Below are positions 17,822 to 26,669 of a DNA stretch of 64,000 nucleotides, piece after piece (position 1 is the first letter of the stretch; the number at the start of each line of letters is the position of its first letter). Under the pieces are notes generated by a model that was given only the letters and a program-made list of their open reading frames with translations, made no database searches and had not been told where the DNA came from. This DNA is from Desulfurococcaceae archaeon UBA285 (GTDB lineage Archaea > Thermoproteota > Thermoprotei_A > Sulfolobales > Desulfurococcaceae), in the NCBI GenBank assembly GCA_002495025.1, contig DADP01000024.1:1478-65477 (forward strand), written 5' to 3'. The translations under genes and the position numbers were made by a program.

Positions 17822-17849
17822 ACTCTCATTCAATACTCTATTTATTGAT

Positions 17850-17857
17850 GCTTTATA
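17850..17857 (-). promoter_or_regulatory. TATA box of tRNA-Leu
   Basis: TTATAAAG on the minus strand, about 28-35 nt before the mature 5' end. The expected start, about 25 nt downstream, gives a short leader. Confidence 0.5.
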
Positions 17858-18059
17858 ATTCTTTGAGAGAATAGTTTCATTGGGGATCAAGTGTATAAAT
17901 CAATAATTACGAGTAACTACAGCTTTCTCCATCTACGACCGGTCTACTCGACTGTTCCTAGATTCAAGTAGTAGATAGTAAGTGTAACTTAACTTATTGT
18001 ATTCCCGTCGAGTACACATTAAAAGTCTTATAAGTTGACATGTTCCTTTATATAAAGCA
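17858..18059. other. Intergenic region without a recognised gene
   Basis: The gap between tRNA-Leu and the hydrolase gene holds an 8-bp inverted repeat (TACTCGAC 17945-17952, GTCGAGTA 18007-18014) that could pair around a 54-nt loop, and the hydrolase promoter (CTTATAAG, 18027-18034). I find no coding frame, no C/D boxes and no tRNA in it. Confidence 0.5.
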
Positions 18060-18836
18060 GTGATAAAAATGTCTTGTTTTGAAAAGCCCTTAACTTTTCC
18101 AAGTAACGGGTTTGAGCTGTCTTCATATATACATATACCTGGTTCAGGTACATCTTCAATGGTTTTAATGTTACATGGTTTTACAGGTAATAAAATTGAA
18201 GCTGGTAGGCTCTTTGTAGATATTGCTAGGGAGCTATGCAGTGCTAATATAGCCGTTTTTAGATTTGACTATAGGTGTCATGGAGAGAGTCCTTTACCTT
18301 TCGATGAATTTAAACTAGATTATGCTATTGAAGATGCTGAAAACGCTTTGAAATTTATCGTGGAACACTTTAAACCCAGAAAAATAGGTTTGATTGGTCT
18401 TAGTATGGGTGGTCACGTAGCTATTAAAACTGCTGTTAAATATCAAGATAAAATTTCATCTATAGCTCTCTTAGCCCCTGCCATAAATTTTGGTGAACTT
18501 GTTGAAAGAGATATAAGAAACAAAGTCTTTCAGAAAGTTGATGAATTCTATATATTTGGTCCAAATAGACTTAGAGAAGAGGGCGTAGAATCTATAATTA
18601 AATCAAATGCAATGGATCTAGCTGAGAAAATACATGTACCCATTCTCATAATACATGCAAAAAACGATAATGTTGTACCATATAAGCAGTCAGAAGAATT
18701 CTTTAGTAGAGTAAACTCTATAGACAAGAAACTAATATTGCTTGATGAGGGAGAACACGTATTTGTTACATATAATTCGAGAAAAAGGGTTATAAACGAA
18801 CTGGTTGATTGGTTTAGAAATAGATTAATATGGTAA
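18060..18836 (+). CDS. Alpha/beta hydrolase (esterase/lipase-like)
   Basis: 258 residues. Seen: oxyanion-hole region L-H-G-F-T-G-N near residue 40, nucleophile elbow G-L-S-M-G-G near 121, acid in H-A-K-N-D-N-V-V-P near 203 and catalytic His in E-G-E-H-V-F-V near 237, which together make the Ser-Asp-His triad. The closest family type is the serine aminopeptidase/esterase group with an unknown acyl substrate. TATA CTTATAAG at 18027-18034 puts the transcription start close to GTG 18060, so the mRNA may be leaderless; ATG 18069 is the alternative. The gene looks somewhat more AT-rich than its neighbours and is flanked by A/T-rich gaps next to a tRNA gene. Confidence 0.85.
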   Translation: MIKMSCFEKPLTFPSNGFELSSYIHIPGSGTSSMVLMLHGFTGNKIEAGRLFVDIARELCSANIAVFRFDYRCHGESPLPFDEFKLDYAIEDAENALKFIVEHFKPRKIGLIGLSMGGHVAIKTAVKYQDKISSIALLAPAINFGELVERDIRNKVFQKVDEFYIFGPNRLREEGVESIIKSNAMDLAEKIHVPILIIHAKNDNVVPYKQSEEFFSRVNSIDKKLILLDEGEHVFVTYNSRKRVINELVDWFRNRLIW

Positions 18837-19111
18837 ATTACTATTTTAGATTTAATTTTGAAGCTCATAGCTATAAGTTATGCTTGATTTTTATTAGTGA
18901 AAGAAAGAAGTAGGTGTTGAATAGTTTATAGATTTACGATTTTTTCACGATTAGAGTAAGTAATACTCTGTATTGAAGTGTTTAAAGAATATAAAGAAAA
19001 AACAATTATTATAGCTCTAATCCAAGCAAGCGTAAAGATATGCTTTGATTTATCATTATTGCGAAACATTTAAATTTTTTATTGGAATTGTTTTCATTAA
19101 AGGGGGATCAA
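18837..19111. other. A/T-rich intergenic region
   Basis: About 275 bp, very A/T-rich. Apart from a GGGGG ribosome binding site (19102-19106) and likely TATA elements (for example AACATTTAAATTTT near 19066-19079) for the next gene, I see no gene, no RNA boxes and no repeat. Confidence 0.5.
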
Positions 19112-19660
19112 ATGTATAAGTCTATATCTCCAAGTAACTATCACGTCCTCCACCCACGCCCAGTGTACTTAATCGTCTCTAGGAATAAGAGTAGTTCGTT
19201 AAATGTTATGGCTGCATCGTGGGTTTCACCTGTTTCTGATGAACCCTTTCTCATTACTGTATCTATTTGGAGGGGTAGTCTTACACACCAGTATATTTCT
19301 GAGACAAGAGAGTTTACTATTAACATTCCCAGCGAGAAACACGTAGATATAGTCTACAAGGCTGGAACTACTAGTGGGCGTGAAGTAGATAAGTTTAAAC
19401 TACTTGGTTTGAAAACCGTGAAATCTAGTGTTATCGAGACACCTGGATTAGATGGAATGCTTGGTTTTCTCGAGTGTACTGTGGTAAACCAGGTAGAAGT
19501 CGGCGAGTCAACTCTATTTATAGCCGAGGTTAAAGCGGTACACGTACTAGAAGAGCTTTATACTAGGTATGGATGGGATTTAAATAAAGCCAAGATACTA
19601 CTACACCATAGTGGCAGAGGTTTTACAACACCATCAAAACTAATACTAGCACTCAAATAA
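19112..19660 (+). CDS. Flavin reductase-like domain protein
   Basis: About 182 residues, matching the FMN-binding split-barrel flavin reductase/flavoredoxin family. The segment V-M-A-A-S-W-V-S-P-V-S near residue 33 binds FMN phosphate in relatives. S-I-W-R-G-S-L-T-H and E-F-T-I-N-I-P near 65-85 also fit, as do a central G-R-E-V-D-K-F-K-L-L-G and H-H-S-G-R near the end. It probably carries FMN and acts in electron transfer; partner unknown. ATG 19112 is chosen because of the strong GGGGG 5 nt before it, rather than TTG 19082. Confidence 0.85.
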   Translation: MYKSISPSNYHVLHPRPVYLIVSRNKSSSLNVMAASWVSPVSDEPFLITVSIWRGSLTHQYISETREFTINIPSEKHVDIVYKAGTTSGREVDKFKLLGLKTVKSSVIETPGLDGMLGFLECTVVNQVEVGESTLFIAEVKAVHVLEELYTRYGWDLNKAKILLHHSGRGFTTPSKLILALK

Positions 19661-19735
19661 TCTTTGTTCACAGCACTGTAAACTATTGTATCAATAGAGT
19701 TATTGATTTAAATCCAGAGTGTATATAAGTAATAT

Positions 19736-20431
19736 GTGATAGAGATGTCCCGTATTCCAGTAAAACTAGTTTCATGGGAGGAAATAGTAGACTGGGCAAT
19801 GCACCTAGCAGACATCATTAAGAGAGACGGGTTTAAACCAGATTTAATTGTTGCAGTAGCACGTGGTGGATATGTTCCAGCAAGACTTCTATGCGACTTT
19901 CTAGGCGTGGAAAACCTAGCTAGTATTCAAAGCCAGCACTGGACAGAAGCAGCTAAAGTAGAAGAGAAAGCAATAATAAAGTTTGCATATGATATAGACG
20001 CCTCCAATTTGAATGTACTCGTAGTAGACGACATAGTAGACACTGGTGAAACACTCCTACTTGCTCGCGACTATATAAAAACACACTGGAATCCAAGAGA
20101 AGTAAAAACAGCTGCACTACAATGGATAAGCCCCGTAGCAAAATTCAAACCAGACTACTACTACCTAGAAGTCAAAGAATGGATTTGGTTCCAGTATCCA
20201 TGGACAAGGCTAGAAGACACTTATCAATTCATAAAGAGAATGATGACTGAAACCCACAAAGAAACCGGTAAAACAGAGTGGAGTTACGAAGAGATAATAC
20301 AAGGATTCAAAGACTGGTACGGTATAGATGTCGGTGAAGAATACTATAAGAGAGCACTAGAAGTACTCATCGAGAAAAACATTATTGAATACAATACAGA
20401 GAAAAAGATATATAAATTGAAAACAGCATAG
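19736..20431 (+). CDS. Purine phosphoribosyltransferase-like protein with C-terminal extension
   Basis: 231 residues. Type I PRTase: [15 protein letters not shown] near residue 38 and the PRPP-binding loop [13 protein letters not shown] near 100. It is closest to the COG2236 group (hypoxanthine/xanthine/guanine PRTases), which salvage purine bases. The last 60 residues form a small helical, possibly winged-helix, extension. Directly followed by MTA phosphorylase, which releases adenine, so a purine salvage pair is likely. GTG 19736 or ATG 19745 may be the start. Confidence 0.85.
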   Translation: MIEMSRIPVKLVSWEEIVDWAMHLADIIKRDGFKPDLIVAVARGGYVPARLLCDFLGVENLASIQSQHWTEAAKVEEKAIIKFAYDIDASNLNVLVVDDIVDTGETLLLARDYIKTHWNPREVKTAALQWISPVAKFKPDYYYLEVKEWIWFQYPWTRLEDTYQFIKRMMTETHKETGKTEWSYEEIIQGFKDWYGIDVGEEYYKRALEVLIEKNIIEYNTEKKIYKLKTA

Positions 20432-20442
20432 TGGTGGAATCA

Positions 20443-21264
20443 ATGCTCCTCGAACCACCAGTCAAAGCCGAGATAGGAATAATTGGTGGTAGTGGACTAT
20501 ACGAACTACCAGGCATCCAGAACATCAGAGAAATAAAAGTATACACTCCATATGGAGCACCAAGCGACAATATAATAGTGGGCGAGCTAGCAGGACGTAA
20601 AATAGCATTCCTCGCTAGACATGGAAAAGGCCACAAAATACCTCCGCATAGAGTAAACTACAGGGCAAATATCTGGGCTTTGAAAACACTGGGTGTTAAA
20701 TGGGTTATTGCTGTCTCAGCAGTTGGGAGTTTAAGAGAAGACTATAAACCAGGAGATTTTGTCGTACCAGATCAATTCATAGATATGACAAAAGGATATA
20801 GACCCCACACATTCTTCGAGGGAGGAGTAGTAGCACATGTAGGCATGGCCGATCCATTCTGCAACCACCTCAGAAAAATAATATTGAAGGCGGCAGCTGA
20901 ATTTCCAGATATCAAGATCCACGATAAGGGTACATATGTATGTATTGAAGGCCCGAGATTCAGTACAAGGGCCGAGAGCAGGGTTTGGAAAGAAGTATTT
21001 AAAGCAGACATTATAGGAATGACGCTTGTCCCCGAAGTAAACCTTGCATGTGAAGCACAGTTGTGCTATGCTACAATAGCAATGGTAACAGACTACGATG
21101 TATGGGCAGAGAAACCCGTTACAGCTGAAGAAGTAATTAAAACCATGAATGAAAACGTTAATAAGGTTAAGAAGCTATTGCCACGTATAATAGAGTTACT
21201 ACCACCACAACCGGATGAACGAGAATGCAGTTGTTGCAAGTGCTTAGAGACAGCAGTGCTCTAG
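20443..21264 (+). CDS. mtnP: S-methyl-5'-thioadenosine phosphorylase
   Basis: Splits methylthioadenosine, the by-product of polyamine synthesis, with phosphate into adenine and methylthioribose-1-phosphate. About 273 residues. Seen: [10 protein letters not shown] near residue 11 (phosphate loop), L-A-R-H-G-K-G-H near 52, A-V-G-S-L near 86, and [10 protein letters not shown] near 168 with G-M-T-L-V-P-E near 190. A C-C-K-C cluster lies near the end; hyperthermophilic MTAPs use C-terminal Cys pairs for disulfides. ATG 20443 follows GGTGG by 5 nt. Confidence 0.96.
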   Translation: MLLEPPVKAEIGIIGGSGLYELPGIQNIREIKVYTPYGAPSDNIIVGELAGRKIAFLARHGKGHKIPPHRVNYRANIWALKTLGVKWVIAVSAVGSLREDYKPGDFVVPDQFIDMTKGYRPHTFFEGGVVAHVGMADPFCNHLRKIILKAAAEFPDIKIHDKGTYVCIEGPRFSTRAESRVWKEVFKADIIGMTLVPEVNLACEAQLCYATIAMVTDYDVWAEKPVTAEEVIKTMNENVNKVKKLLPRIIELLPPQPDERECSCCKCLETAVL

Positions 21265-22139
21265 ACAAAGTAGTTAGAGAAATAGAAGAAGTAGAAAGAT
21301 TTGCACGCAGTCTTTCAAGTAAATTAATTAGTTTTTTAAATCAATCACCAGGAAACATCCATATATACTCGTATACAGGATTTGGATATTCAGCTGCTAG
21401 TCTACTCTACTGGGCTTCACTAATATTTCAGGGGAGTAAACACCCAGTATTAGCCGAGAGCGAAGAGTCTAGTATTTATCTCCTACCATACCGAGAAGAC
21501 TATTCTGCAATAGTATTCAGTACTGGTGAGTATTCAAAACTAATACAGTCGCTTCAAGTACTACGTATTCTAGGAGTTGAATACCTCGCATTTTCTCCAA
21601 CACCACCTAATGAAATGATTAGAAATACTCTTAGATACTACAATGTAGAGTTGATTCCAACAAACGACTCTGTATCAGCATCACTATATACAACACTAGC
21701 ATCATTCATAGCGATCTCTGAAATCTATAAATCAAGCCTGAATATAAGGGGGAAGAGGCTGTTTGAACACGGCCGCGAGGGATTTACTGTTACCGTGAAA
21801 TCCTTTATTGAAAAATACAGTGATGTTATAGAGGCCTCGCTGAGTAAACCAATAACTGCTATTACATCTACAAGGTTTCTCGAGGGAGCTGGAATACTAT
21901 TATCCCATGTACTCCGCTCAATAGGAGTAGAAGCCGTCTATCTACCAGTAGAAGAAGCATTGACTTATAATAAACCACTACTTGGAGTATTTCTATCAAG
22001 CGAAGAGCGTTTGAGAAGAGAGTTTAAAACACAGAAAGGAAGTAATTTATACGAATTAGTATTGAATGTAGAGCCACTAGAGGGAATTGTATACACTGTT
22101 ATTTTATCCTATGTACTCTACAAACTCGTAAAACAATGA
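21225..22139 (+). CDS. SIS-domain-like hypothetical protein
   Basis: 304 residues, starting inside the end of mtnP (40-bp overlap), hence translationally coupled. The layout suggests two alpha/beta subdomains like the SIS sugar-isomerase fold: [10 protein letters not shown] near residue 100 in the place of the S-Q-S-G-x-T phosphosugar loop, and a second half with [14 protein letters not shown] near 210. The canonical phosphate-binding Ser/Thr pattern is degraded. I do not recognise a named family. A role in sugar-phosphate or nucleoside metabolism is a guess from fold and context. Confidence 0.7.
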   Translation: MQLLQVLRDSSALDKVVREIEEVERFARSLSSKLISFLNQSPGNIHIYSYTGFGYSAASLLYWASLIFQGSKHPVLAESEESSIYLLPYREDYSAIVFSTGEYSKLIQSLQVLRILGVEYLAFSPTPPNEMIRNTLRYYNVELIPTNDSVSASLYTTLASFIAISEIYKSSLNIRGKRLFEHGREGFTVTVKSFIEKYSDVIEASLSKPITAITSTRFLEGAGILLSHVLRSIGVEAVYLPVEEALTYNKPLLGVFLSSEERLRREFKTQKGSNLYELVLNVEPLEGIVYTVILSYVLYKLVKQ

Positions 22140-22185
22140 TTTAAATTAAAAATCTCATTGATGTATTAATCAGCAAGGTGTGATA

Positions 22186-22506
22186 ATGAAGAAGTATGAT
22201 ACACTAATAGGCTTGATCTTGTTGGCTACACTGGCTTCCACAGCGCTAATTATAGTTCTAGAAGACTCGGTATACCGCTTACTTAGTATGACGGTATTAG
22301 TTGTAGCTTCTCTACTAGCTACTAGATTAATCGATGTACATCTAGATAGAAGTGACGCGATTGCTTTATACGCTCTACTCTCTACATTTATTATATTGGG
22401 TTCACTAATAGGAGCCGTTATATCTCATTCTATCCAAGCCACTCTCCTAGCCACTATTATATCTCTAATTGCAGTTATCTACATAGTAGTAGCTTTCAAG
22501 GTGTAA
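22186..22506 (+). CDS. Small integral membrane protein
   Basis: About 106 residues, nearly all hydrophobic, with four likely membrane helices separated by a short charged loop (I-D-V-H-L-D-R-S-D). No family recognised. ATG 22186 is chosen because AAGGTG lies 5 nt before it. It ends 5 nt before the ATP-grasp gene start, so the two are probably in one operon. Confidence 0.75.
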   Translation: MKKYDTLIGLILLATLASTALIIVLEDSVYRLLSMTVLVVASLLATRLIDVHLDRSDAIALYALLSTFIILGSLIGAVISHSIQATLLATIISLIAVIYIVVAFKV

Positions 22507-22511
22507 TCCAA

Positions 22512-23399
22512 GTGAAAATAGCTGTTATTGAATATAGAAAAACACCACCCAAAACAGCTCAAGAGTTAATAGAGGCAATAGAGAGAAAAGGTCATACACC
22601 AGTCTATTTAAAAGCTCATCTACTAGACGCCAAAATCACTACGAGAGGAGTAGAAGTATACCACGGCCCCAACCCGGTTGATGTCGACGCTGCATTAATG
22701 AGAAATATTGGATTATACCTCTCACCAGATACTTTTTTAAAGAGAATAGGAGTTATCGAGGCCCTCGCTTCTAAAATCCCCGTAGTTAACAATCCAACTG
22801 CAACACTAGTTACCAGGGACAAATGGAGGTGTTTATTAAAACTCCACTTAACTGGACTACCAGTACCAGAAACACTAGTTACAGAAAACCCGTTTTCAGC
22901 GATGAGGTTTACAAATGAGAAAAAGAAAGTAGTTTATAAACCAATAATTGGAAGCCTTGGTTTAGGTGGTACTTTAATCCAAGACCCAGATATTTCATTC
23001 CACATAACGAGGAGTTTGAAAAACCTTGGACTACCAAGCTACTACCAGGAATTCCTTGAAAAACCAGGATTCGACTATAGAGTCTTTGTTGTAGGTGATA
23101 GAGTTATAGGTGCAATGAAGCGGATTAGTAGTTCTTGGAAAACCAATATAGCACAAGGCGCAAGTGGAGTAAGAGTTGAAGAGAGTGAAGCACCAGAAGT
23201 ATTTCAAATAGCTATTAAAGCAGTAAAAACACTTGGTTTAGACTATGCAGGTGTTGACGTAGCATACGATTTAAACACGGGTAAACACTACATACTAGAA
23301 GTAAACGCGTTTCCAAACTGGGAGGGTTTAAGGAGGGCTACAGGAGTAAATCCGCCAGAAATAATCGTTGAATACCTCGTTGAAAAAACAAAGAAGTAG
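22512..23399 (+). CDS. RimK/LysX-type ATP-grasp ligase
   Basis: 295 residues with the ATP-grasp fold: V-V-Y-K-P-I-I-G-S-L-G-L-G-G near residue 137 (ATP-binding lysine and glycine loop), Y-Q-E-F-L near 177, D-Y-R-V-F-V-V near 186 and the metal-binding Y-I-L-E-V-N-A-F-P-N-W-E near 260. The subgroup ligates amino acids (often glutamate) to a carboxyl group. Candidates are coenzyme or peptide glutamylation, or LysX-like steps; the sequence alone does not choose. GTG start. Confidence 0.85.
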   Translation: MKIAVIEYRKTPPKTAQELIEAIERKGHTPVYLKAHLLDAKITTRGVEVYHGPNPVDVDAALMRNIGLYLSPDTFLKRIGVIEALASKIPVVNNPTATLVTRDKWRCLLKLHLTGLPVPETLVTENPFSAMRFTNEKKKVVYKPIIGSLGLGGTLIQDPDISFHITRSLKNLGLPSYYQEFLEKPGFDYRVFVVGDRVIGAMKRISSSWKTNIAQGASGVRVEESEAPEVFQIAIKAVKTLGLDYAGVDVAYDLNTGKHYILEVNAFPNWEGLRRATGVNPPEIIVEYLVEKTKK

Positions 23400-23429
23400 T
23401 AGTTTTAATACTCTTATAACACAATTTAC

Positions 23430-23488
23430 AATTGATGATGAATAGTAAACCGCCTGATTAATGACGAGGAGCTCTCATTCTGAAAATT
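23430..23488 (+). ncRNA. C/D box guide sRNA
   Basis: All four boxes are present with ideal spacing: C ATGATGA (23435-23441), 12-nt guide, D' CTGA (23454-23457), 3-nt spacer, C' ATGACGA (23461-23467, one change from consensus), 12-nt guide, D CTGA (23480-23483). Such RNAs guide ribose methylation by fibrillarin/Nop5, both encoded in this window. The first guide is complementary to GCGGUUUACUAU and the second to AAUGAGAGCUCC; by the D+5 rule the methylated bases would be U and A. A TATA-like TTATAA lies at 23414-23419. It ends about 16 nt before the ribosome binding site of trm1 on the same strand. Confidence 0.9.
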
Positions 23489-23508
23489 AATTACAAGTGA
23501 GGTATATG

Positions 23509-24696
23509 ATGGTTAATACACAATACGAAGAAGTATTAAACGAGGGGCTTGCAAAAATAATTGTTCCACGCCTAGAGCGATATAAGAGGCCTGATGGCTC
23601 AATAGAACCAGCATGGATGCCTGTATTCTACAATCCACAAGCAGTTATCAGCCGTGATTTCACCACTATGTTTCTAAAAACAATATTTAAAAACAAAGAA
23701 TTTTTCTTTGTAGACGCTCTTGCAGGTACTGGTATAAGAGGAATTAGAATAGCGCTTGAATCAAGCGGCAAAGGTATATTAAACGATGTTGACCCCAGAG
23801 CCTACAACTACATTGTAAAAAACATATTGTTAAATAATCTCGCTGAGAGGCTTGAAGCATATAACAGCGAAGCCAATACACTACTAAACAACCTTGTTTT
23901 TACAGGTGTACTTGTAGACTACGTCGACGTAGATCCCTATGGCTCGCCATCCCCCTACATAGATTCCGCGCTTAAACCACTAAATAAAGAAGCATATATA
24001 GGAGTAACAGCCACTGATACCGGCCCCCTCTCCTGTACCTATCCACATAAAACACTATCAAGATACTGGAGCAATTGCTTCAAAGTAGATTTTGAAAAAG
24101 AATTTGCTACAAGACTACTAATAGCAAACACTGTGTTGAGAGCGGCTTCTCTAGAAATAGATTTAAAACCACTCGTAGTCCTTGTATACAAATACTTTAT
24201 AAGAGTATTCTTTAAGTCTAAAAGGAGCGCGTGGGAAGCATATAAAACAGTAGAAAACTGTATTGGCTACCTATGGTATTGTCCAAAGACACTGGAGAGA
24301 GGATTTACTAGTAGTATAGAGGAATTAGATGTTAAATGCAGTGATGGTTCAAAACCACTAGTCGCCGGCAAAACCTGGATTTGCAATATATACGACTACA
24401 ATACTACTAGTGAACTAATTAACAACATTGAAAAACACAATTGGATATCAAATGAAACACGTAAAACAGCTAGTTTAATACTCAACGAAGCAGAAATAGA
24501 AAATCCATACATCAGACTAGACAAGCTATGCTCAGTACTCAAAATCAACATGCCTAGTGTAACAGTCGTTATTGAAAAACTACGTGAAGCAGGATTTAAA
24601 GCATCAAGAACACACATGGACCCACGTGGAATACGCACCAATGCTGGTTACAACGAGCTAACCAGTCTACTACTTAGTCTCACAAACAACAGTTAG
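23509..24696 (+). CDS. trm1: tRNA (guanine-26 N2)-dimethyltransferase
   Basis: Makes dimethylguanosine at tRNA position 26 using SAM. About 395 residues, typical. Seen: Y-E-E-V-L-N-E-G near the N terminus, V-I-S-R-D-F-T-T-M-F near 50, D-A-L-A-G-T-G-I-R-G-I-R near 75 (SAM motif I), V-D-V-D-P-Y-G-S-P near 143 (catalytic D-P-Y/F-G) and a C-terminal domain with R-T-H-M-D-P-R-G-I-R-T. ATG 23509 is 5 nt after GAGGT. A C/D guide RNA lies directly upstream. Confidence 0.95.
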   Translation: MVNTQYEEVLNEGLAKIIVPRLERYKRPDGSIEPAWMPVFYNPQAVISRDFTTMFLKTIFKNKEFFFVDALAGTGIRGIRIALESSGKGILNDVDPRAYNYIVKNILLNNLAERLEAYNSEANTLLNNLVFTGVLVDYVDVDPYGSPSPYIDSALKPLNKEAYIGVTATDTGPLSCTYPHKTLSRYWSNCFKVDFEKEFATRLLIANTVLRAASLEIDLKPLVVLVYKYFIRVFFKSKRSAWEAYKTVENCIGYLWYCPKTLERGFTSSIEELDVKCSDGSKPLVAGKTWICNIYDYNTTSELINNIEKHNWISNETRKTASLILNEAEIENPYIRLDKLCSVLKINMPSVTVVIEKLREAGFKASRTHMDPRGIRTNAGYNELTSLLLSLTNNS

Positions 24697-24776
24697 TAAA
24701 ATATATTGAGACATGTCTCTTCACTGAAAAACATTTATACCACAATAGTATAAATTAAATACTTGGTGTCCGGGAT

Positions 24777-25124
24777 TTGACTACTATAGATGAATTCCGC
24801 GAGTCACTCCTCAAAATAATAAGTAAAAACATTTCTGAAACTAGTGATGGACTATTACTAACTGTGAGAGTGGAAGAAGACCCTAGAGAAACCTATTTAA
24901 CTATAGATAATGATGAACTAGTCTTTAAAACTAGAGACGTAGAAAATGATAGTAGATGTAATTCCAGTCTTATAGGGTATTTATCGTCAAACTTGAAAAT
25001 ACCATCATCAAATATAGATGTAATTTATGGTTTAAGAGGGAGCAGAATAAAAACAGTTCTAATCAAGGGTGTAAAGAGAGAGGATTTCGAGAAGAAAATA
25101 CTTAGATACATCAGGCCGATCTAG
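24777..25124 (+). CDS. DUF167 (YggU-like) domain protein
   Basis: 115 residues. The C-terminal half matches the DUF167 pattern: N-S-S-L-I-G-Y-L-S near residue 60, L-K-I-P-S-S-N-I-D-V-I-Y-G near 72 and V-L-I-K-G-V near 95. The small alpha/beta fold has no established function. TTG start after G-G-T-G. A TATA-like ATTTATACC lies at 24732-24740. Its last 14 bases overlap the end of the convergent NTPase gene. Confidence 0.75.
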   Translation: MTTIDEFRESLLKIISKNISETSDGLLLTVRVEEDPRETYLTIDNDELVFKTRDVENDSRCNSSLIGYLSSNLKIPSSNIDVIYGLRGSRIKTVLIKGVKREDFEKKILRYIRPI

Positions 25125-25659
25125 ACTCTGAGCCGGCTAAAGCTCTTATTATTTTCAATGGTATTTCTCTTCTTAGTTTTTCTCTGTTTTCAATTGTTAC
25201 AACTATCCTCTCAGCATCTCTTAATCTCGAGAGTATTTCTTCATCGTTTAGTCTATAGTGTACAACGAGTATTACTGGTTTATTTGAGTCTAGTGCTTTG
25301 AGTAGATAGGGTTTGAAAGAGGGTAGTTTTAACTCCATAGGTCCAACTTCGTCTACTGCTATAACACTGGCTTCCTGGATTGCTTTTTCAAGTGCTTTAA
25401 CAACAATTCTATCCGCTTCATCAACTAGTACGCCATATGCACCGACTTTTACTGTACTAGGATAGTCTCGTCTAGCTAGCCAGGTTTTTTCACCTGTTGC
25501 TATATCGACAATCATAAATCCAGTTCTCAATGTTCCCTCGCGTACTTCGGGTGCTATTATACCTCCTACTGTAAAGCCGTGTTTCTTTAATGTATCTACT
25601 ATTGTATTAAACAATGTAGACTTTCCTACTCCAGGTCTACCAGTAATTACATATTTCAA
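25111..25659 (-). CDS. THEP1-family nucleoside-triphosphatase
   Basis: 182 residues. P-loop G-R-P-G-V-G-K-S-T near residue 7, Walker B V-I-A-V-D-E-V-G-P-M-E near 100, and the family G-F-x-x-x-E segment near 32. THEP1 proteins hydrolyse NTPs broadly; the cellular role is not settled. TTG start preceded by GGTGGAG. Follows the HTH regulator gene on the same strand. Confidence 0.9.
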   Translation of the reverse strand: MKYVITGRPGVGKSTLFNTIVDTLKKHGFTVGGIIAPEVREGTLRTGFMIVDIATGEKTWLARRDYPSTVKVGAYGVLVDEADRIVVKALEKAIQEASVIAVDEVGPMELKLPSFKPYLLKALDSNKPVILVVHYRLNDEEILSRLRDAERIVVTIENREKLRREIPLKIIRALAGSESRSA

Positions 25660-25686
25660 CTACTCCACCAATTTATATTGCTAGAG

Positions 25687-26583
25687 CTATGTTTCCATAT
25701 TGGGGTTTTCTTCTATATCTTTTAACTGTAAAACGTCTCTTGGTGATTTAACTAGAATTAGCTTCGAGTTTATTTTCTCGGCTAGTTTTCCAGCGTTTTC
25801 TATTTTTTCTCTCAGGTCTTCATATACGTTTTCTTTGACAATTGATATACATGTCCTTCCCTTTAACACTATGTCTACGGGCATTCTAGAAAAAGCGACA
25901 AGTGTTTTTCTCATATTACTCGCTATTTTATAGAGTATTCTTTCAACCTCGTCTCTGGGTTTTAAAGCGAGGTCTTCACCCGGCGACTCCTCTGTTATTG
26001 ATTCATTAAATATGTCGAATTCGTCAAATACGTCTTCGCCGAGTAGAGAGGCTAGTTTCAAGCCTTTTTCTAGAGTTATATACATTTCTCCGCGTTCATA
26101 CATATATACTGCTTTTTTACTTATACCTAGCGCGTCGGCTATTGCTCCTCGAGATATGCGTGTTTCTTCTAGTTTCTTTTTGAACTTCTCGGGGTTTATC
26201 TTCAAAATATAGTTTCCACGTATGTATGCAACAATGAGTTTTTCGTTTTTAACAAGGTTTTGCTCGAGTGTGCCGGGTGTAATTATTATTGAACCGTATT
26301 TGTAGTAGACTACTTCGTCTTCCATTTTCTCACTTCTATCTTCATGTGCGACGATAACAGTTGATGCATTATATGCTATTCTAGCTTTTTTCAAGTCGCT
26401 TATTTCCTGTCTCGTCAGTTTACTAGCATCATTTACTACTTTGATGATTAGTGCTTTATCACCTAGTCTAGCAACTACGTCTACACTTCTATTTTCTCTC
26501 GGATATAGTATCAAGTCTGCTTTAAAACCCGCTTTTTTCACTATTTTTAGGACTTCTTCTACTAGTTCACTGGTCTCTGGCAA
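25687..26583 (-). CDS. Archaeal HTH transcriptional regulator (MF_00584 type)
   Basis: 298 residues. The N-terminal 110 residues resemble a nuclease-like fold (L-I-L-Y-P-R-E-N-R-S-V-D near 25). A Cro/C1-type helix-turn-helix follows (about 130-190: I-S-R-G-A-I-A-D-A-L-G-I-S-K-K-A-V-Y-M-Y-E-R-G). A C-terminal domain of unknown role ends the protein. This is a conserved archaeal family annotated as putative HTH-type regulators; targets unknown. TTG start. Confidence 0.88.
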   Translation of the reverse strand: MPETSELVEEVLKIVKKAGFKADLILYPRENRSVDVVARLGDKALIIKVVNDASKLTRQEISDLKKARIAYNASTVIVAHEDRSEKMEDEVVYYKYGSIIITPGTLEQNLVKNEKLIVAYIRGNYILKINPEKFKKKLEETRISRGAIADALGISKKAVYMYERGEMYITLEKGLKLASLLGEDVFDEFDIFNESITEESPGEDLALKPRDEVERILYKIASNMRKTLVAFSRMPVDIVLKGRTCISIVKENVYEDLREKIENAGKLAEKINSKLILVKSPRDVLQLKDIEENPNMET

Positions 26584-26669
26584 CTGTCAACCCGTTTATC
26601 GTGTTTACTCAAAAAACCATAATTGTTTTCCAACTTAATATCTTTTAACTTGGAAAAAACATTTTGTTT

